14,665 nucleotides of DNA. Origin: Dunaliella salina (taxonomy: Eukaryota; Chlorophyta; Chlorophyceae; Chlamydomonadales; Dunaliellaceae). The stretch spans positions 20,207 through 34,871 of the forward strand of contig MU069870.1 in the NCBI GenBank assembly GCA_002284615.2, written 5' to 3'. The position numbers and the translations under genes are program-made. Position 1 is the stretch's first letter. The number at the start of each line of letters is the position of its first letter. Positions 7,001 to 13,482 of this stretch are shown here, one piece after another. Under the pieces are notes generated by a model. The model was not told where the DNA came from. It worked only from the letters and a program-made list of their open reading frames with translations, and did no database searches.

Positions 7001-8081
7001 GTCATTTTCCTCAATGCACACAGCTCGATGGCGAGCAAACTCCACTGCTTTTCAATTCAATTTTTAAAGGCAAGAGGGATCCCGACCCAATCGTGAGTGC
7101 AGCTATAGCCCCAGTGCCAGCGTCCTGCTTATATAAGATACCAAATTCTCAATGAATTGCGCTGAATAGCCGACATGACATGCCTGGTTGTAAGAAATGA
7201 AAATGATGTAAAATATGTGCTTGCGCAAGTCAAGAGAGCAGAGATAGATCATGGTGAACTCTGTGCAACCACATAGCAGGCCCATGACCATGGCAAGGAT
7301 TCTTACTTGAGGCTTTCTGTTGCCTGAGAACTCTGTTGGGTTGGGGTGCATTCGCACAAATGCCTACCCAGACGTTCGCCTCGCGTACACCAACCATACC
7401 AAGATACTCAACGAGTCCAGCGCATCACAAATCATGCACGCCTAAGCTCACAAAACTACCCCCACACATGCAAAGATGCCATCTTTGGAGTGACGTCACT
7501 CTCCCTCAGCACTCTCCCTTGCACTCTTCCAACTTTCTGGCACCTTCACTACCTGCATGCAGTAGGTTGCCGAAGCCGTACCCTCTAACTTTTCCCAGCA
7601 AACCAAGCGCAGCTCCTCTACAATCACAGACAGCATTGTGTGGATGTTCAGCACTGCGCACGCACAAGCAAGAGGCTGCCGGCACCATTCTCCATGACTG
7701 TGCCCAGCACACCCAGCACCAGCTTGTCTGGTTCAACCTGATCTTGCAACCCTTTGGCAGTCAATCTCTCGCTGCCTTGAGTACGCAGATGGTGCAGAAT
7801 TGAAAGAGGAGCAGATTGGCACCCTTTTTGCACGGATCTGGCACAAGAAGGAGGATTTGGGGGGTGTGGTGGCTCTGGGAGCGGTCACACCCAGAAACTT
7901 AGCATGGTGTCCGGAACTTCTGCTTACCCGCACCAGTAGGAGGCTGCCGACACCATTCTCCTTAAGTGCGCTCAGCACGCCCGGCACAGCACGTTTACAG
8001 TCTGGGCACCATGTCTCGCCTGTTTGTAGGTCATAGTCGGAGGAATACATTACGAGGTAGGGCTATGGCCCCTTCAAGAGC
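2617..8081 (-). CDS. TXNDC17: TXNDC17/TRP14-like thioredoxin, multi-exon gene (exons 8081-7928, 6198-6128, 2746-2617)
   Basis: Family role: TXNDC17 (TRP14, DUF953) is a small cytosolic thioredoxin-fold protein that is reduced by thioredoxin reductase and reduces small disulfides and selected proteins. The sequence shows three exons that join in frame. The first ends in phase 0 (CGG then GTAAGC). The second starts at CTTCCAG and ends in phase 2 (TCGGG then GTAAGA). The third starts after CTACAG with the G that completes a glycine codon. Joined, they give the family signature in order: TGETWCPDC, then VGSR..W..PDHPF, then SG-VPTLVRL with the cis-proline. The introns are 1729 and 3381 bases. With a short candidate first exon (9158-9136) the product would be about 125 residues, close to the family's usual size, although the stretch before the CxxC would be about ten residues short. 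An in-frame TAG at 8065-8063 makes the upstream part of the first recognised exon uncertain, so the gene could also be a pseudogene. Confidence 0.9.
2836..2921 (-). pseudogene. Decayed copy of the last exon's acceptor and 5' end
   Basis: Similarity to 2721-2820 runs from CACTGCCTTGGTT, through AAGGCAAGGGAGCAAT, to GCCTCAGACGGACAA, at an offset of 105-115 bases. On the minus strand the equivalent of the acceptor is GGCTCTAG, followed by a frame reading IPKFVRLRQ where the real exon has VPTLVRLRP. The cis-proline survives but the threonine is lost. Similarity stops just after CGTCTGAGGC, so the copy covers intron end plus exon start only. It sits upstream of the real exon, inside the second intron. 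Confidence 0.75.
3365..3427. repeat. Short dispersed element, copy 1 (AAAGAGGAGCAGATTGG)
   Basis: Similar to 7777-7841: both carry the core AAAGAGGAGCAGATTGG, flanked by TAGTATGCAG versus GAGTACGCAG upstream and GGATTGG versus GGATCTGG downstream. In the plus frame the shared peptide is DGAFKEEQIGA here and DGAELKEEQIGT in the other copy. The two lie in different introns of the TXNDC17-like gene. The element could be an exon fragment of an unrecognised plus-strand gene or a short dispersed repeat. Confidence 0.65.
4024..4060. repeat. (CAG)n / (GCA)n microsatellite
   Basis: Nine uninterrupted GCA triplets from 4024 to 4050, followed by an imperfect ACAGAAGCAG tail. The repeat lies inside the large intron. 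The homopolymeric frames it creates (poly-Q/A/S on one strand, poly-C/L on the other) are not supported as coding. Confidence 0.95.
4305..4357. repeat. 17-base direct duplicate CGACAGAGCTGAAGTGT
   Basis: Identical 17-base copies occur at 4305-4321 and 4341-4357, 36 bases apart. A separate 12-base pair, GATCATCAATTC, occurs at 4360 and 4455. The 36-base spacing keeps the plus frame of 4123-4521 open, so that frame repeats the peptide DRAEV. An AATAAA follows that frame's TGA at 4528-4533. No protein family is recognised, so the frame is not called as a gene. Confidence 0.8.
4882..4918. repeat. Inverted repeat (10-base perfect arms) around a CCTAGG palindrome
   Basis: The left arm CCTAGCCTCG (4882-4891) is the exact reverse complement of CGAGGCTAGG (4909-4918). 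The 17-base spacer begins with the palindrome CCTAGGCCTAGG (4892-4903). The DNA or an intronic transcript could form a stem-loop. I see no flanking target-site duplication or terminator-like T run. Confidence 0.85.
5544..5639. repeat. Tandem duplication, 46-base unit
   Basis: Two adjacent copies of ATGATTTGTTCCATCC followed by AGTGCAAGGCAGAGG (first) or AAGTACAAGGCAGAGAGAGG (second) and CTTTCCACTTG. They start at 5544 and 5590. The second has a 4-base GAGA expansion and two or three substitutions, so the duplication looks fairly young. It lies in the large intron, and no exon is recognised nearby. Confidence 0.9.
6128..6198 (-). CDS. TXNDC17: TXNDC17-like middle exon (VGSR..W..PDHPF segment)
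   Basis: The 71 bases encode VGSRAEWKSPDHPFKTDP followed by SLKIS and two bases of a glycine codon. This is the characteristic DUF953 segment between the CxxC helix and the cis-proline: a VG.R..W stretch, then P..HP[FW][RK]TD, then a short strand into GVPT. The acceptor is TGATCTGCTTCCAG (phase 0, matching the CGG end of the preceding exon) and the donor is GGGTAAGA (phase 2, matching the next exon). There is no internal stop. Its acceptor and first 25-30 bases are the founding unit of the degenerate array that extends to about 6680. Confidence 0.94.
6169..6680 (-). repeat. Degenerate tandem array of the middle exon's 3' splice site (about five units of 93-115 bases)
   Basis: Each unit carries, on the plus strand, TT[CT]CA[CT][TC]CTG[TC]GC[AG]TG..CC.[AT]C, then 40-50 less conserved bases, then CAAGTCTGCTTGTTGGCC or similar. 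On the minus strand the acceptor-plus-exon start recurs after the real site (exon base 6198) at 6409 (TTTCAG|GATGG), 6504 (TTTTAG|GTTGG) and 6597 (TCTCAG|GTAGG). A truncated unit lies near 6275. In the copies the exon tryptophan codon becomes TAA (6409 unit) or TGA (6597 unit), while the 6504 unit keeps VG....WK. The copies therefore look dead, but their AG dinucleotides and pyrimidine-rich tracts could still act as decoy acceptors. Unit lengths are not all multiples of three. Confidence 0.85.
7652..7738 (-). pseudogene. Decayed copy of the active-site exon 3' end and donor
   Basis: On the minus strand this matches 8011-7922. Both read G[VT][LG].... then ENG[VA]GSLLLVR. The real exon has WCPDCKRAVPGVLSALK where the copy has VEPDKLVLGVLGTVM, so both cysteines and the tryptophan are gone. 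The donor CGGGTAAGC has become CGTGCGC. The copy lies about 275 bases downstream in transcription, inside the following intron. It cannot make a working thioredoxin active site and is best read as an exon-end duplicate that decayed. Confidence 0.8.
7777..7841 (+). repeat. Short dispersed element, copy 2, inside a 112-codon open frame (7698-8036)
   Basis: Partner of 3365-3427. The plus frame is open from just after a TGA at 7695 to a TAG at 8034-8036, and reads protein-like over CLEYADGAELKEEQIGT and then LFARIWHKKEDLGG. Beyond about 7928 the same frame is antisense to the active-site exon, so at most the part before that could be an exon. The family is not recognised. Confidence 0.6.
7928..8081 (-). 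CDS. TXNDC17: TXNDC17-like active-site exon (WCPDC), with an in-frame TAG near its 5' end
   Basis: The frame reads PYLVMYSSDYDL, then QTGETWCPDCKRAVPG, then VLSALKENGVGSLLLVR, ending at donor CGG|GTAAGC. TGETWCPDC is the family's redox motif (TGG at 8011-8009, the two Cys codons at 8008-8006 and 7999-7997). The strongest acceptor, TTGTTTCCTGCAG, places the exon start at 8081 in the phase-2 position and gives LLKGP before PYLV, but a TAG codon (8065-8063) lies between them. Alternatively the AG of CCATAG (8064-8063) is the acceptor and the exon starts at 8062 in phase 0; that site has a poor pyrimidine tract. The exon body is certain and its 5' boundary is not. Confidence 0.92.
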
Positions 8082-8512
8082 CTGCAGGAAACAAGGATGA
8101 TGAAAAATAAGGAGTTTGGGTGCGCAAAACAGTATTGTTGTTCTCGATTCAAAGTGATCATTCAAGCCTTGCATGGGAGTCCAAGCTGCCATTCTTGCAT
8201 ATTCTTGTGAGTGTTCCACCTCACATTTCAAATCCCCTTTCAAGAGTCAAAACCTGTCATGAGTACAATAGTGTCCTTTTTCTACATTCAAATACTACAC
8301 ACATGAGGACATGGTAAGTTTGCATACAAGCATTGATTGATGTCTGTCCATTACAACATCTTTATTATATCACTGAGTTGCTTTATTTGGTGTTCCCTGG
8401 CCTCTGTCCCAGCAACACACAGCATTAAGGTGAACCAGCTCCATTGTGGAACCAGGTTGTCTGCCCAAACAAGGTTTCTCATCCTTAGGGTTGGGAAGCA
8501 CCCTTTCATAGC

Positions 8513-8629
8513 AAGGCTCATACAAAGCAAGGCTCTGAGATGTTCTACAAGGTCTAGGCCGTAGCAAGGCTCATACAAAGAAAGGCTCATACAAAGCAAG
8601 GCTCTGAGATGTTCTACAAGGTCTAGGCC
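8513..8629. repeat. Perfect 48-base direct duplicate
   Basis: 8513-8560 and 8582-8629 are identical over 48 bases, running from AAGGCTCATACAAAGCAAGG to GTTCTACAAGGTCTAGGCC. The spacer repeats GCAAGGCTCATACAAAG once more in part. Perfect identity marks a recent duplication. On the minus strand the unit translates as LDLVEHLRALLCMSL within an open frame, but no family is recognised. Confidence 0.97.
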
Positions 8630-8676
8630 TTATGTGCAAGAGAGTGTCACCAGGCCTTCTGTGCAAGAGTGTCACC
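8625..8676. repeat. Tandem 25-27-base duplicate, AGGCCTT.TGTGCAAGAG..GTGTCACC
   Basis: Two adjacent units (8625-8651 and 8652-8676) differ by one substitution and a two-base GA indel. They abut the 48-base duplicate, so this spot has duplicated more than once. Confidence 0.9.
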
Positions 8677-8929
8677 AAAAATAGACACTTTTGAAAGAAA
8701 AAGGAAGAGAAAAAACACGTGAGAAACTTCCCCCCAAAAGCCCAAAATTTCCTGTGATGCTCAGATTGTCTTGTCAGGAAATAAAAAGAAAAACGATGCC
8801 AAAAAAAGCGCTTTGGAAAGGATGCTCAGGAGTGCATACGTGGTGACGAGTGCACACATGGTAACATTGCCATTTGTCAGACAGTATTTGAAAGGCTGAG
8901 GTGATGGCAGACGCTGCCTTCCACGCCAA

Positions 8930-9045
8930 GCATGAATTAGCAGAAGGAGCACAGCACCTTGTTGTTTCCTAGCAGTCATGTGTTTTGCCTGATGGCTCCT
9001 CTTGTGCAATGCATGAATGAGCAGGAGGGGCACAGCATGTTGGGG
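8930..9045. repeat. Direct duplicate of about 35 bases, GCATGAAT[TG]AGCAG.AGG.GCACAGCA
   Basis: Copies lie at 8930-8964 and 9011-9045, 81 bases apart, with about five substitutions. One minus-strand frame is open through both copies (AV[LP]LLLIHA in each). The plus strand around the first copy also reads protein-like (AFHAKHELAEGAQHL), so the coding strand, if any, is undecided. Confidence 0.75.
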
Positions 9046-9135
9046 GAGCTTTTAAGCTTGGCTTATGTCGTCATGAACGCAGTCCATGGCCTGAGCTCGC
9101 ATACACAATTGGACAGACTGAGGCCTCTTGCATAC

Positions 9136-9158
9136 CTGGTCTTGCTCATAGCTGGCAT
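9136..9158 (-). CDS. TXNDC17: Possible first coding exon of the TXNDC17-like gene
   Basis: On the minus strand this reads ATG CCA GCT ATG AGC AAG ACC AG, followed by the donor-like GTATGC. It ends in phase 2, which fits the phase of the strong TGCAG acceptor at 8082 and would join as MPAMSKTR to LLKGP. The resulting protein would be about 125 residues. Against it, the exon is tiny, the donor is only fair, and the family usually has a longer N-terminal helix before the first strand. This is a phase-consistent guess, not a demonstrated exon. Confidence 0.2.
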
Positions 9159-9220
9159 TGTATCGGCAGGATGGTAGCAAATTTTTTTTCCAGGACCGCA
9201 TGTGTTCAGTTTTGGCTGGA

Positions 9221-9249
9221 CCCCCCTGACCCCCCCCCCCAAAACCCCC
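9221..9249 (-). other. C-run block; G-quadruplex-capable on the minus strand
   Basis: The plus strand has C6, TGA, C11, AAAA, C5. The minus strand therefore reads G5-TTTT-G11-TCA-G6, enough G tracts for a four-stranded structure. It lies some 60 bases upstream of the candidate first exon on that strand, so it could be a promoter-proximal element if that exon is real. Confidence 0.6.
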
Positions 9250-10860
9250 TTCCAGTGCTCCTATTCAACCAAAAAGGGTACCAGCATGGTCCTCTTTTGA
9301 ATAGCTATCAACTTCCACACTCAGCACAATGAAATATTGAGCCGCAGCAGAGTTATGGGGCAAAAGCTGTGTAGGATGCCCATGCATACCTGCCCTACCA
9401 GGCACCCACAACTGGCATGTGAGTCCACAAATTGCCCTCCTGACTTCACCAAGCAAGAAAGAACACATCATTTAAAATCACTACCTTGAGAGTTGCATTG
9501 ATTTACTGCATGTTGGCCTGCCCACCCCATGCTGCTCAGATCCTTGCGCGCATGGCACTGACTCCCAGCCGTGCACACAGCTCCCTCCCTATACTCAATT
9601 TGCACAAAGAGGGTGGCAAATGATAGCCCTCAGCTCAGGAGTCCTACACCATATTTAAAATCCTTTAGAAGTGGCTCAGTAAAGTTCTGTTGGGGGGTGG
9701 GTGGGTCCCGAAAAGTCGAGACCCCTGGACCACTACCCCCCTGTGATTGGACCCATACATTTACCAATCAACAGCTCTCGAGCCCAAGATTCTGAATGCA
9801 TAGTTCTTAAACGGATTGACATATGCTGTCCAAAATTTACAGGAACGAGACCTCCTGATGCCGGGCAAGATAATGATGGTAGGAATGGCTCAGGGCAGGG
9901 ATGGGTAACACATGGTGGAAGTATTTATAGGCTCGGCCAGATCCTTCGGGTCTTAAATCACACAGAAATGTAATCATCCCGCTCCCTTAAAAAGGACATT
10001 TTGTTTTTGATTCCGCCTTTCCCGCACCCTCCTAAGTATTTATTACATGTTTTCCCGCATGTTCCCACAAGGGCAATCAATCCCAATGTGCCTGAAACTT
10101 GGTTTGTTTGGCACCCCTACAGGTGCAAGCTGCCACAACAACGTAGCTACAGCTGCAACGCCGTAGAAAAGCAGCAATACTCCTGCATGTAAAGATGTGC
10201 ATGACAAATTACCTCTTACTCCTAAAAAGCAAGTGTAGAGGAACCCATGAAACCTAGCTGCAAATATTGTTCCAACGTACGGAGTCCCCTCAGGTCTGAA
10301 AAGCCAATGCTGCTGCTGAAAACTGGCCAGAGCCCAGGTGCACACTAAGCTGTTGGCGCCTTACTGGCGCCTCGGAGCCTTCCTGCTCATTTTTGCCCTC
10401 TCACTCCCTCAAGAAAAATTAACTTTCAATTGCACACATATTCCCGCACACTCAAGACATGATTTATTTTCCTCCTGTCCGCAGTCATCCCGCACCTTTC
10501 AAGAACATTAGTTTTGCGGGATGATGTATTTTCTGTACTGTACACAGAAAATACGGGAAAGGAAATGTAATACAGACACAGCCCCCCTGTAGAGTTGTGA
10601 AAAATGTAGAAAAAAGGTACAGAATAAGAATACGGGCATGGAAAGGTATCACTATGGTATCCATTCGCATCAATGCTTACAACATGTGGAAATGGCCAAC
10701 CCTAAGTACTTAAAAGGAATGTGGAAATTGCCATACAAGCGTGCATTTCACGAGTTTGGCAATCCTCAAAAACAGTTTTTTGCAACAATAATTACATAGA
10801 AGAAGTACTGCCTAAATTTCACACACATCAAGTACATACGCATATTGCAACAAGCATGAC
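9250..10860. other. No recognised gene
   Basis: All open frames are 100 codons or shorter and none matches a family I know. Composition is mixed, with A/T-rich parts at 10020-10050 and 10380-10560. I see no tRNA-like cloverleaf, satellite or transposon protein. Confidence 0.5.
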
Positions 10861-10864
10861 CTGG

Positions 10865-11055
10865 AGGGTGACCTGGACAACCAGCAGCTGCTCCAAAATG
10901 AAAGCTGTATGATTCTAAAGAGAGCTCTCTGATTTGAAAGAGCGACCAATATGAAAGCTTAACAGTTTTGACAGAGGGGTTATCGTGGGCCAGAAAAGTG
11001 GTTGAAGGAGTGGTGCAGGGTGACCTGGAGGTCAGCTAGCAGCTGCTCCATGATA
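10865..11055. repeat. Duplicated 40-base block, AGGGTGACCTGGA...GCAGCTGCTCCA
   Basis: Copies lie at 10865-10904 and 11017-11055. On the plus strand the first reads GDLDNQQLLQ and the second GDLEVS-stop-QLLH, where a TAG stands at the position of the first copy's CAG. On the minus strand both read EQLL followed by QVTL, and the second begins ATGGAGCAGCTG. The block may be an exon remnant, but no family is recognised. Confidence 0.75.
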
Positions 11056-11059
11056 GCTC

Positions 11060-12080
11060 TTAATATCCTTAATTTTTTTTGGGGGTGGTCCACTTGGGAG
11101 GGTATGGTACAAGCATCAAGCCCGTTTGAGGGCTAGCAGTCAGCCGTTTTGACTAGAGGCCTTCTATCCCTGAGACCTGTGCCGAGGGGCATGCACCAAG
11201 CCAAAACATGTTGCTCCTGCTTACCAGGGTCATGCTAACATGCTGTTCCACACTGACCAACGTGCCATTTGATAGTGTGTGATAGCGTTGCCTTGAAAGC
11301 TTGAGGTGGAATGGTTGCTTCTGTGAAAAGCAGTTTTTGGACAGTATCGAACTAGAGAGGCCCTTCTCTCAGTGGAACAGCCTCTTCAGAGGCTTGAAGA
11401 GCCTTTTTGGCAGGATGATAGCAGAGGTGGACAAGGTGGACAACTCCCCAATATTGCTAAAAATGCTCTTTCATGGATTTCTTTCTCTCATTTCTCTAAA
11501 CATGCCAACCATGAACTGTAATGAAAATATCACACTCCACTTAAAAGGATGGAACCAGAGGACTCCAGATCACTCTTTTGGCCTCAGGTCACTCAAAAAC
11601 GGCCCACAGTCAGCCCTACTACATCATGCATGTTAAGAAAACGGACAGAAGGATGTCAAGAATTGACCTTTTGCCAAAAGCTTTGGCATCCCCTGTGCTG
11701 GATTCTCTTCAAGGGAAATGGCTGAAATTCCGTACCTCACCAGCAATTCATTTTTTCCTTTTATTTCCTTTTCCTAGAGGGGGCTATTTGAGCGAATCCC
11801 CAGATATGTCCCTTTTCTGCATTTCAAGTGCGCTTCCTTACAGCCACGTCATCTGATTGGGACAATCCTAGCACTTTTGGGGTAGCTGGAGTTTTAAGCT
11901 ACCAAAGTATATGCTCAGCTTTGTGTAAGTCACTCTGTGTGTTTAGATAGACTGGGCTAAAGCCACATGGGGCATGTACACCCTAGTTTGGTGCTTTTTG
12001 TGGGGAAATGGCTAAAACCGCCATGAAACACCACCACAAGGTCTTTTCACTCCATTTTTTCTTTGAAATGGTATATGTTT
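11060..12080. other. No recognised gene
   Basis: A 111-codon plus frame (11301-11636, TTG start) and a 92-codon frame (11578-11856) are open, but neither is recognisable. No strong repeat was seen. Confidence 0.45.
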
Positions 12081-12083
12081 GGT

Positions 12084-12189
12084 ACAAGGACTCCTAATCA
12101 CCAAAAACCACCCAATTTGGTGCAGTGGGTGATCTGAAATGGAGACTTGGTGGCAAGAACCAGGGTTCACGCCGCAGCTGATTAGGCAT
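12084..12189. repeat. Dispersed repeat of about 105 bases, copy 1
   Basis: Shares with 13757-13862 an A[CA].AGGACT...AATCAC start, the block ACCACCCAATTTGGTGCAGT, GGGTG[AG]TC, and a GTTCAC.[GC]CG[CG].GCTGATTAGGCA end. The order and spacing agree, so the two are copies of one element about 1.67 kb apart in the same orientation. On the minus strand the shared peptide is ISDHPLHQIGWF. The element may be a short non-autonomous transposon or a duplicated exon piece. Confidence 0.85.
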
Positions 12190-12320
12190 GGCCTCCCTAA
12201 CTGGCAGTTCACAAGTTTTAGTGCTAAAGAAGCCCAAGTTTGAAAGTTGCCAGTTGGGGAGAACATACCGTAGAGAATTGTGACCAGTACGCACCCTTCA
12301 TTTTTTTGAATAGAATATTT

Positions 12321-12891
12321 CCATTGCGCAGCCATTGCGCAACCTTTTTGGCAATTAAAGAGATTTAAATTTCTCTTTGCACACCCCTATTGCGCTGCCT
12401 TTTTTTCAGTCCACGCCTTGAATTTCCTGTCTACGCACCCCTTATTGCGCACTCTTCATGGCATCTGAGAGACTATCCAAAATTGCAATCCTCATCAATC
12501 ATCTTTTGAAGTATGATGCCATGAAAGCCTCCATGCGCATGCAGCCCAAAGTTGACTGCAGTTTGCCCTTTCTTCAGTTGTCCTGGCTTGCAACTCCCGC
12601 TCTCACCTGCTGTCTCGCTGCTGCTTTGTGGCTCTGGCTGCACCTGGTCCTGCCCTGCAGGGTGCATGGTCTGTTCTGGCTCCTGTTGATCCTTGACCGT
12701 GCACCCATCCCTTGAGCGCCTTTTAGTTGCACGAACCCATCCACGGTTTTCTTGATTTATTTTCACCATTGCGCACCCATCACGCACCCCATCTCGGCCA
12801 TTTATTTTCACCATTGCGCACCCACTGCACAGCCCTTCAAAATAATGTCTAATGCAATACGCACGGCTCAAAAAATTTTAATATTGCGCGA
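12321..12891. repeat. Cluster of ATTGCGC motifs
   Basis: ATTGCGC occurs seven times on the plus strand in 571 bases: two in the first 25 bases, one each near 12387 and 12443, one each near 12768 and 12812, and one near 12884. Most are preceded by CC or CT and followed by A.CC. Two belong to the 25-base duplicate at 12755/12800. The same heptamer is otherwise rare in the window, so the spacing looks like scattered remnants of a repeated unit. Confidence 0.7.
12755..12824. repeat. Perfect 25-base direct duplicate, 45 bases apart
   Basis: 12755-12779 and 12800-12824 are identical (ATTTATTTTCACCATTGCGC then ACCCA). The 45-base period keeps the minus frame 12871-12473 open, so that 132-codon frame repeats GCAMVKIN. 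The frame is Q/S/E-rich after the repeats. It is not a recognised protein. Confidence 0.95.
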
Positions 12892-13165
12892 TGGTCAACA
12901 TGCTCTACGGTATGCAAGGAGCATGCAAAAAACACCTGATTTTGGGCCTCAGATAGCCCCCTCTGTCCTTTCCCAGTGTTTACAAGCCGCTGCCAGCAAG
13001 CAAAGCAGTCAAGGAACAAGGCACCGTGGCAGCACAGCACAGTGGTGGGCTTGGCCGTTCCTCAACACTTATGGACCTTGTAACTATTACAAAACGCCTT
13101 CTGTGACCTCACAAGCGCCACACCAAATGTAATACTTGACCCACCTTGTGCATTTAAAATTTTAG

Positions 13166-13482
13166 GAATGCTTTCGGATACCTCAATGAAGCATTGTAAA
13201 TACAAGGACATCCTCGCCCTGACCCCGGATGCAGCGAAAGCCGGCAAGAATCAGCAAGGGCGAAAGAACAGTGTTCCCAGCATCAGGACACGGAGTCATA
13301 CAGCCGATGGGCTTGTGTCATCCTTGAGGCACTTGCACACTTGGTGGTTGGCAGACTCATACAGGTTTCGAAATTTTGGTCAGAGTCGGTTTCAATTTTT
13401 GATGCTGCCGAGATTGTTTCACCAGCAGCCGATCAGCCAGAGTCTCGGGCTGTAGGCCACCTCTTGTAGCCCTTGCACACTG
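13166..13482 (+). other. Exon-like open frame of an unrecognised plus-strand gene (contains TAA and TAG)
   Basis: AATTTTAG at 13158-13165 would be the acceptor and CACACTG|GTAAGA at 13482/13483 a near-consensus donor. One frame between them reads NAFGYLNEAL, then TAA, a polar stretch, then SYSRWACVILEALAHLVVGR and a further acidic stretch ending AVGHLL, then TAG and PLHTG. It has no TGA in 105 codons. The two stop codons (13197-13199 and 13467-13469) rule out a standard-code exon of this extent. A different 95-codon frame (13168-13455) overlaps it. The family is not recognised. It could be a real exon under an altered code, a pseudo-exon or chance. Confidence 0.3.

Larger units (their letters stand above)
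6199..7927 (-). other. Intron between the active-site exon and the middle exon
   Basis: 1729 bases, from GTAAGC (7927) to CTTCCAG (6199). It includes the splice-acceptor array (up to about 6680), a decayed copy of the active-site exon end (7652-7738), part of the DGA..KEEQIG open frame on the plus strand, and a TTATATAA sequence at 7129-7136. The stretch 6690-7300 shows no recognisable gene. Confidence 0.85.

Noticed and set aside
7129..7136. TTATATAA as a TATA box
   Set aside because: It is palindromic and lies mid-intron with no recognised start site on either strand; a single short A/T motif is not evidence of a promoter.
7290..7410. Minus-strand reading VGVREANVW as the missing thioredoxin segment
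   Set aside because: It first seemed to fit the VG.R..W motif, but its splice sites and phase are poor, and the segment at 6198-6128 matches the family far better with correct phases at both ends.
7336..7803. 155-codon plus-strand frame
   Set aside because: Pro/Ser/Thr/His-rich without a recognisable domain. It overlaps the decayed thioredoxin exon copy in antisense and has no clear splice or polyadenylation context.
8066..8081. Reading the active-site exon as frameshifted (ALEGAIALPRNVFLRL, then a shift)
   Set aside because: The unshifted frame gives PYLVMYSSDYD directly before QTGETWCPDC, which fits the family's first strand without invoking a frameshift.
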